Shown here piece after piece: positions 59,353-64,000 of a stretch of DNA of 64,000 bases. Location: contig CAAGJO010000007.1 of the NCBI GenBank assembly GCA_900770285.1, positions 105,029 through 169,028 on the forward strand, read 5' to 3'. This DNA is from Oscillospiraceae bacterium (GTDB taxonomy: Bacteria > Bacillota > Clostridia > Oscillospirales > Ruminococcaceae). Below the pieces are notes generated by a model that saw only the letters and a list, made by a program, of their open reading frames with translations, was not told the DNA's origin and ran no database searches. The translations under genes were made by a program, and so were the position numbers. How positions within the stretch are numbered: the first letter of the stretch is position 1; every line of letters starts with the position of its first letter.

Positions 59353-60060
59353 ATGACCCTTCAGGAAATCATTGATAAATCCAATCGCATTGTATTCTTT
59401 GGTGGTGCAGGAGTCTCCACTGAAAGCGGAATACCAGATTTTCGTTCTGTTGACGGACTTTATAATCAGAAATATGACTATCCGCCTGAACAGATTTTAA
59501 GCCATACCTTTTTTAAAAAGCATACTGATGAATTTTACCGTTTTTACAAGGACAAAATGCTCTGTCTTGATGCCATGCCAAATAAAGCTCACTACAAACT
59601 GGCTGAAATGGAGCAAAAAGGCAGGCTTTCAGCGGTTGTAACACAAAATATTGACGGTTTGCATCAAAAAGCAGGCAGTAAAAACGTCCTTGAACTTCAC
59701 GGTTCAGTTCACAGGAATTACTGTCAGAAGTGCGGAAAATTCTATACTGCGGAAGATATTTTAAACAGCAAAGGAATCCCGACTTGTTCCTGCGGCGGAA
59801 TCATAAAGCCGGATGTTGTTTTATACGAGGAAGGCCTTGACAACGAGGTTGTGACCAAAGCAGTAATGGAAATATCCGACTGCGATACGCTTATTGTAGC
59901 AGGGACTTCTTTGAACGTCTACCCGGCTGCCGGAATGGTAAGATACTTCCGAGGCAGCAATCTTGTACTAATAAACCGTGACAAAACACCTTTGGACGAC
60001 AGCTGCGATTTGGTTTTGCACGAAAAAGTCGGTGAACTTCTTGGAGAAATAAAGGTATAA
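59353..60060 (+). CDS. SIR2-family NAD-dependent protein deacylase
   Basis: A 235-residue sirtuin removing acyl groups from lysine with NAD+. It has 'GGAGVSTESGIPDFRS' (about 13), 'TQNIDGLHQKAGS' (about 96), the catalytic His 'ELHGS', a zinc module with CQKC and C-x-C ('CSCGG') and 'GTSLNVYPAA'. GGAG before the ATG at 59353; the longer frame contains the promoter. Next gene pduL makes acyl-phosphate/acyl-CoA, which may connect the two through protein acetylation. Confidence 0.93.
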   Translation: MTLQEIIDKSNRIVFFGGAGVSTESGIPDFRSVDGLYNQKYDYPPEQILSHTFFKKHTDEFYRFYKDKMLCLDAMPNKAHYKLAEMEQKGRLSAVVTQNIDGLHQKAGSKNVLELHGSVHRNYCQKCGKFYTAEDILNSKGIPTCSCGGIIKPDVVLYEEGLDNEVVTKAVMEISDCDTLIVAGTSLNVYPAAGMVRYFRGSNLVLINRDKTPLDDSCDLVLHEKVGELLGEIKV

Positions 60061-60070
60061 TAAAAAACTC

Positions 60071-60099
60071 TTGACCTTTTATATCAAAAGTAGTAAAAT
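60071..60099 (+). promoter_or_regulatory. Promoter of pduL
   Basis: TTGACC (60071-60076), 17 bases, TAAAAT (60094-60099), starting right after the sirtuin stop. Confidence 0.75.
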
Positions 60100-60152
60100 A
60101 TTTTATGGAATAAAATTTATTCATATAAATAAATTTGAAAGGAATGTTTATA

Positions 60153-60728
60153 ATGCCAAAATTTTTAGTTGAAACATCTGCACGTCACGTACATGTTACA
60201 GAAGAAACCCTTAAAGTTCTCTTTGGTGATGATGCAAAGCTTACTGTAAAGAAAGAGCTTTCACAGCCGGGACAGTTTGCATCAGAGCAAAAAGTAACAG
60301 TAGTTGGTCCTAAGAAAGAATTGCCAAACGTATCTATCCTTGGTCCATGCCGTAAAGCTGATCAGGTTGAGCTTTCTGCAACAGACGCACGTTCAATAGG
60401 AATCGTTGCACCAATCAGAGAATCAGGTGACACAAAGGGTTCAGGCGCTTGCAAGCTTGTTGGCCCATGCGGAGAAGTTGAACTGTCAGAAGGCGTAATA
60501 ATTGCAAAAAGACATGTACATATGACAGAAGCTGATGCGAAAGAATTCGGCGTTGAGAATGGACAGATAGTAGCTGTTAAAATTGAATCTGCTGAAAGAT
60601 CAGCAATTCTTGCCGACACAGTTATTCGTGTAAGCGACAGCTATGCTCTTGCAATGCACATTGACACAGATGAATCAAATGCTGTTGGTGCAGGCAGAGA
60701 ACAAATGGGCGAAATCGTTAAATTCTAA
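60153..60728 (+). CDS. pduL: PduL-type phosphate acyltransferase
   Basis: A 191-residue zinc-dependent phosphotransacylase (acetyl-/propanoyl-CoA with phosphate). Two PduL repeats each carry the zinc motif: 'SARHVHVT' (about 9) and 'AKRHVHMT' (about 114). 'GPCRKADQVELSATDARSIG' lies between. No N-terminal microcompartment-targeting extension and no shell genes nearby, so it is probably the housekeeping phosphotransacetylase replacing Pta. No acetate kinase is adjacent. Strong codon bias suggests high expression. Confidence 0.92.
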   Translation: MPKFLVETSARHVHVTEETLKVLFGDDAKLTVKKELSQPGQFASEQKVTVVGPKKELPNVSILGPCRKADQVELSATDARSIGIVAPIRESGDTKGSGACKLVGPCGEVELSEGVIIAKRHVHMTEADAKEFGVENGQIVAVKIESAERSAILADTVIRVSDSYALAMHIDTDESNAVGAGREQMGEIVKF

Positions 60729-60743
60729 TTAAAATAACCAAAC

Positions 60744-60774
60744 AAAAGCCTTGAGAATTATTCCCAAGGCTTTT
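60744..60774. terminator. Bidirectional terminator between pduL and rubrerythrin
   Basis: Stem AAAAGCCTTG with CAAGGCTTTT between two convergent genes. Confidence 0.85.
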
Positions 60775-60787
60775 TATTATGCAGAAA

Positions 60788-61342
60788 TTATTTATTGCCG
60801 AAATATCTGTCGTAAAGACCCTTGAATCCGCAGCCGTGACGAGCTTCGTCCTTAGCCATTTCGTGAACTGTATCATGAACAGCATCATAGCCAAGTTCTT
60901 TAGCCTTTTTAGCAAGTGCAAGCTTACCGGCACATGCACCGTTTTCAGCATTGAATCTGAGTTCAAGGTTTTTCTTTGTGCAAGGTGTAACAACTTCACC
61001 GAGAAGTTCTGCAAACTTAGCAGCGTGTTCAGCCTCTTCATAAGCAGCCTTTTCATAGTAAAGACCAACTTCAGGATAGCCTTCTCTATAAGCAACTCTT
61101 GCCATAGCAAGATACATACCAACTTCTGAACATTCACCGTTGAAGTTTTCTCTGAGGCCTTCTACTACTTCTTCATCAAGACCCTGAGCAACGCCTACCT
61201 TATGCTGATCAGCCCATGTCAATTCAGCTGTTTCGTCCATTTTTTCAAACTTAGAAGCAGGAGCACCGCACTGAGGACATTTTTCAGGAGCGGCATCGCC
61301 TTCAAAAATATAACCGCAAACTGTACATACAAATTTTGACAT
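60788..61342 (-). CDS. Reverse-type rubrerythrin (rubredoxin domain first)
   Basis: A 184-residue peroxide/oxygen-defence protein. An N-terminal rubredoxin-like Fe(Cys)4 site (CTVC about residue 6 and CPQC about 21) precedes a ferritin-like di-iron domain with 'EVGMYLAMARVA', 'EEAEHAAKFAELLGE' and 'HEMAKDEARHG'. The domain order is the reverse of classical rubrerythrin and matches the peroxide-inducible protein of Clostridium acetobutylicum. It reduces H2O2 with electrons from an NADH:rubredoxin chain. Codon bias suggests abundant expression. Confidence 0.92.
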   Translation of the reverse strand: MSKFVCTVCGYIFEGDAAPEKCPQCGAPASKFEKMDETAELTWADQHKVGVAQGLDEEVVEGLRENFNGECSEVGMYLAMARVAYREGYPEVGLYYEKAAYEEAEHAAKFAELLGEVVTPCTKKNLELRFNAENGACAGKLALAKKAKELGYDAVHDTVHEMAKDEARHGCGFKGLYDRYFGNK

Positions 61343-61401
61343 AACAAACATCTCCTTTAATAAATTCTATTTTAATATTCCCATATTTTCGGAATAATAT
61401 T

Positions 61402-61430
61402 ATTATATCACGCAAAAAAAATATTGTCAA
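61402..61430 (-). promoter_or_regulatory. Promoter of the rubrerythrin gene, possible PerR site
   Basis: TTGACA (61425-61430), 17 bases, TATAAT (61402-61407) on the minus strand. ATATAATAATATTAT overlapping the -10 resembles the PerR box TTATAATNATTATAA. PerR binding is an inference. Confidence 0.75.
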
Positions 61431-61595
61431 TAAAAAGCAAAAAAATTATCCAACCAGAATGAACATATCTATACGAATAATTAAATTAACCATAGTTAAA
61501 ACTGCTGTCACTACTAAATAAATTCTATACATACCCAACTAAAATAAATATTTATGCACTATATATACAGAAAATCCGTCCGGAGGCTTTTCAAT

Positions 61596-63227
61596 ATGAA
61601 CAAACAGAATGCAGATAAACTAATTATTCAGTACCGAGATAAAATTTTCGGCTTTGCATTAAACAAAATGCACAATATTTCTCAGGCGGAGGAGCTTTCT
61701 TCCGATATAATTTCAGAGGTTTATATGTCCTTTTTGTCAGCTGACAATATTGTTAATGCAGACGGCTATGTATATCGCATTGCACGAAATGTTTACGCAA
61801 AATACATACATAAGCTTACCACAGGACGCAACATTTCGGATATAAGTGAAATGTCGCTTCCATATAATGATGAAAGCTTTTATTCTATGGAAGAGGAAGA
61901 AACTATAAACAGGCTTAAAAATGAAATTGGATTTCTTTCAAAAAGACAGCGAACGATTATTTATATGTTTTATTATGAAAAGAAGTCTGTTTCGGAAATT
62001 GCTGAACAGTTAAATATTTCTCAAGGTACTGTGAAATGGCATTTGTCTGACGCACGAGATACTTTAAAGGTGCGAATTAATATGACAGAAACTAAAAATC
62101 TTAAAGTTAACCCTATAAAATTTATTAATATGGGTCACAACGGCAGTCCGGGGACAAAAGGAGATACTCAGAATATGTTTGACACAAGGCTAAAGCAGAA
62201 TATTGCATGGTCTTGCTACTGGCAGCCAAAGAATCTTGAAGAAATTTCAAGAGATGTGGGAGTACCGTCTATTTATGTTGCAGACGAGTTGGCGAAACTA
62301 TTGGAATACGCTTATATAGATAAGATGGATAATTCTAAGAAGCCGAAATATCGTACTAATATGTTTATTGTCGACTCACGGAATTATCCTTATGATAAGT
62401 ATGAGATAATGTATAAAAACGCTGCAAAATATTTTTGCGATAATTTCTATCCGAAGGTTTTTGAAACATTTGATAATGATGAAAACAACTGGGGATTTTT
62501 CACGGACGGCAACGACAAAAACTTTATGAAATATAATCTTGTAATGATGTGTTGTGATTTTGCTTATTCTACAGATGTTGAAGATTATTGGAAAACTCAT
62601 CATCAGCTTTCTGTAAAGCGATGTGACGGCGGAGATTTTATTGCTAATGCTGTTATTTCTGATGATTGTGAAAAAGAAGAGGGTAAAAATTTTTATTGGA
62701 GCTGTGGACCTATGACACAAACAACAGATGATTATGCAAAAATATCAGTTGATTGTCGTTTCAGCAACAGAAGTGAATTAACTTGGCGAGATGATCTTTC
62801 ATTAGACTGGGAAAGTTTATATAAATTCATCAAGTCCGGCAATGATAAAAATGCTCTTGAAATTGAAGAATACAAAAGGCTTTGCGACAAGGCTTATATA
62901 ATTGATGATAAAGTTCAAGTAATGTCAATAATTTTAAAGAATGACAATAAGTATCAGCAGTTAGAAAAGCTAATCAAAGAAAAAACTTATTCAATCTCAA
63001 AGGATATTATGGGGTATTGCAAAGATTTTGACAAAAAGTATTATGAGCTTGGAAAAGAATATTATCCGGAAAATATTTTGCCGATATTTAAATTGTATAG
63101 TAGAAATTCATTAAGCGGCGGTCAACTTATACCGTATATTATTGAAGAAATGCTTGAGCGAGGAATGCTGAAACCATTGACAGATCTTCAGAAGAAAAGC
63201 GTGTTTACGGTAATAGCATATGAATGA
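61596..63227 (+). CDS. ECF-like sigma factor with a long C-terminal extension
   Basis: A 543-residue protein. Residues 1-165 are a complete ECF-type sigma-70 factor: region 2 with 'DKIFGFALNKMHNISQAEEL' and 'VYRIARNVYAKYI', region 4 with 'KSVSEIAEQLNISQGTVKWHLSDAR' in parts. The following ~375 residues start with a winged-helix-like stretch ('LEEISRDVGVPSIYVADELAKLLEY', about 210-235), then a Trp/Tyr/Asp-rich domain with 'FFTDGNDKNFMKYNLVMMCC' in parts, which I cannot assign. No membrane segment. GGAGG 9 bases before 61596 fixes the start. The extension may be a built-in sensor or anti-sigma. No anti-sigma gene follows. Confidence 0.82.
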   Translation: MNKQNADKLIIQYRDKIFGFALNKMHNISQAEELSSDIISEVYMSFLSADNIVNADGYVYRIARNVYAKYIHKLTTGRNISDISEMSLPYNDESFYSMEEEETINRLKNEIGFLSKRQRTIIYMFYYEKKSVSEIAEQLNISQGTVKWHLSDARDTLKVRINMTETKNLKVNPIKFINMGHNGSPGTKGDTQNMFDTRLKQNIAWSCYWQPKNLEEISRDVGVPSIYVADELAKLLEYAYIDKMDNSKKPKYRTNMFIVDSRNYPYDKYEIMYKNAAKYFCDNFYPKVFETFDNDENNWGFFTDGNDKNFMKYNLVMMCCDFAYSTDVEDYWKTHHQLSVKRCDGGDFIANAVISDDCEKEEGKNFYWSCGPMTQTTDDYAKISVDCRFSNRSELTWRDDLSLDWESLYKFIKSGNDKNALEIEEYKRLCDKAYIIDDKVQVMSIILKNDNKYQQLEKLIKEKTYSISKDIMGYCKDFDKKYYELGKEYYPENILPIFKLYSRNSLSGGQLIPYIIEEMLERGMLKPLTDLQKKSVFTVIAYE

Positions 63228-63232
63228 AAAAA

Positions 63233-63258
63233 GTACCCTATGTAAAAGCATAGGGTAC
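63233..63258 (+). terminator. Terminator of the sigma factor gene
   Basis: Stem GTACCCTATG with CATAGGGTAC, 5 bases past the stop, followed by ATATTT. Confidence 0.85.
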
Positions 63259-63291
63259 ATATTTAAGCGCAATGTTAAGAAAACACAGAAA

Positions 63292-63322
63292 AAAACGGAA
63301 CAAGATTGTCTTGTTCCGTTTT
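63292..63322 (-). terminator. Terminator of the rRNA operon
   Basis: A perfect 13-pair stem AAAACGGAACAAG with its complement, directly after the tRNA-Asn CCA end on the minus strand. Confidence 0.9.
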
Positions 63323-63398
63323 TGGCTCCCCAAGTAAGACTCGAACTTACGACCCTGCGGTTAACAGCCGCATGCTCTACCGACTGAGCTATTGAGGA
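63323..63398 (-). tRNA. tRNA-Asn (GUU)
   Basis: 76 bases with encoded CCA. Acceptor TCCTCAA pairs with TTGGGGA, D-arm AGCTCAGTCGGTAGAGC, anticodon loop CTGTTAA (anticodon GTT), T-loop GTTCGAGTC. It is the last gene of the rRNA operon. Confidence 0.97.
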
Positions 63399-63442
63399 AT
63401 ATGATAACAGAGGAAAGATGAACTTTCCTCTATTATATATGA

Positions 63443-63559
63443 TGTCGGCGACTACCTATCTTACCGGGCCGTTGCCAGCCAAGTATTTTCGGCGAAGATG
63501 AGCTTAACTTCTGTGTTCGGCATGGGAACAGGTGGGACCTCATCGCAATCGTCACCGAC
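63443..63559 (-). rRNA. rrf: 5S ribosomal RNA
   Basis: About 117 bases. Terminal helix GTCGGTGAC / GTCGCCGAC, and the conserved CCATGCCGAACACAGAAG and CCGAAAATACTTGGC stretches of bacterial 5S rRNA (minus strand). Confidence 0.95.
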
Positions 63560-63649
63560 TGAAATCTGAACAAGTTCAGATGAAGCAAAAACAGCTTCAA
63601 AATTGAATAAAGAAGTTACAAACTGAGGAGTGGAGGAACATAAATTTAA

Positions 63650-64000
<351 letters not shown>

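Overview
The window reads as a chromosome segment from a low-GC, anaerobic Gram-positive bacterium of the class Clostridia, most like Ruminococcus and its relatives in the Oscillospiraceae. That placement is inferred from gene content and signals. These include strong AGGAGG ribosome binding sites, many consensus TTGACA/TATAAT promoters, a T-box leader and a Gram-positive division/cell-wall cluster. Metabolic markers are pyruvate:ferredoxin oxidoreductase, a PPi-type phosphofructokinase, formate-tetrahydrofolate ligase, rubredoxin-first rubrerythrin, a PduL-type acyltransferase and a 2-hydroxyacyl-CoA dehydratase activase. Most genes up to about 33 kb lie on the minus strand.

Layout. 0.1-5.6 kb: a two-component system whose response regulator is broken by a frameshift, then a VTC-domain / DUF4956 / Cthe_2159-like lipoprotein trio. 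6-8.4 kb: an unknown protein, a zinc-ribbon protein, a SigH-like sigma factor and an orphan fumarase beta subunit. 8.4-22.6 kb: the dcw cluster in transcription order mraZ-rsmH-ftsL-PBP-murE-murF-mraY-like-ftsW-murG-murA-ftsQ-ftsZ. It is driven by a consensus promoter followed by three MraZ boxes, and its MraY homologue lacks key catalytic residues. 23-33 kb: pyrophosphatase, PPi-phosphofructokinase, a CLC-family protein (possibly fluoride type), RidA, threonine dehydratase under an isoleucine T-box, and pyruvate:ferredoxin oxidoreductase.

33.0-39.6 kb holds the most unusual region. Three very short genes (31, 37 and 46 codons) share an N-terminal KP-x-M motif. They surround an HPr-kinase-like protein, a secreted 506-residue protein, two related lipoproteins and, on the other strand, an S24/S26-type peptidase overlapping an ABC exporter. 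I read this as a candidate undescribed peptide system, possibly RiPP-like, whose only visible tailoring enzyme is a kinase.

39.6-42.2 kb: rpmG-secE-nusG-rplK-rplA with two leader elements resembling the ribosomal protein L1 site on 23S rRNA. 42.3-47.4 kb: a Ser/Glu-rich lipoprotein and a two-gene dehydratase activase system. 47.9-52.5 kb: methylglyoxal synthase, hisS, a membrane protein, aspS and a DtxR-family regulator. 52.9-61.3 kb: rpiB, tsaB, tsaE, a DUF3810 metalloprotease-like protein, fhs, pyrE, a HAD phosphatase, a C_GCAxxG_C_C protein, a sirtuin, pduL and a rubrerythrin. 61.6-63.2 kb: an ECF-like sigma factor with a very long C-terminal extension. The window ends in an rRNA operon on the minus strand (23S 3' part, 5S, tRNA-Asn). 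No CRISPR array, transposase or prophage was seen.
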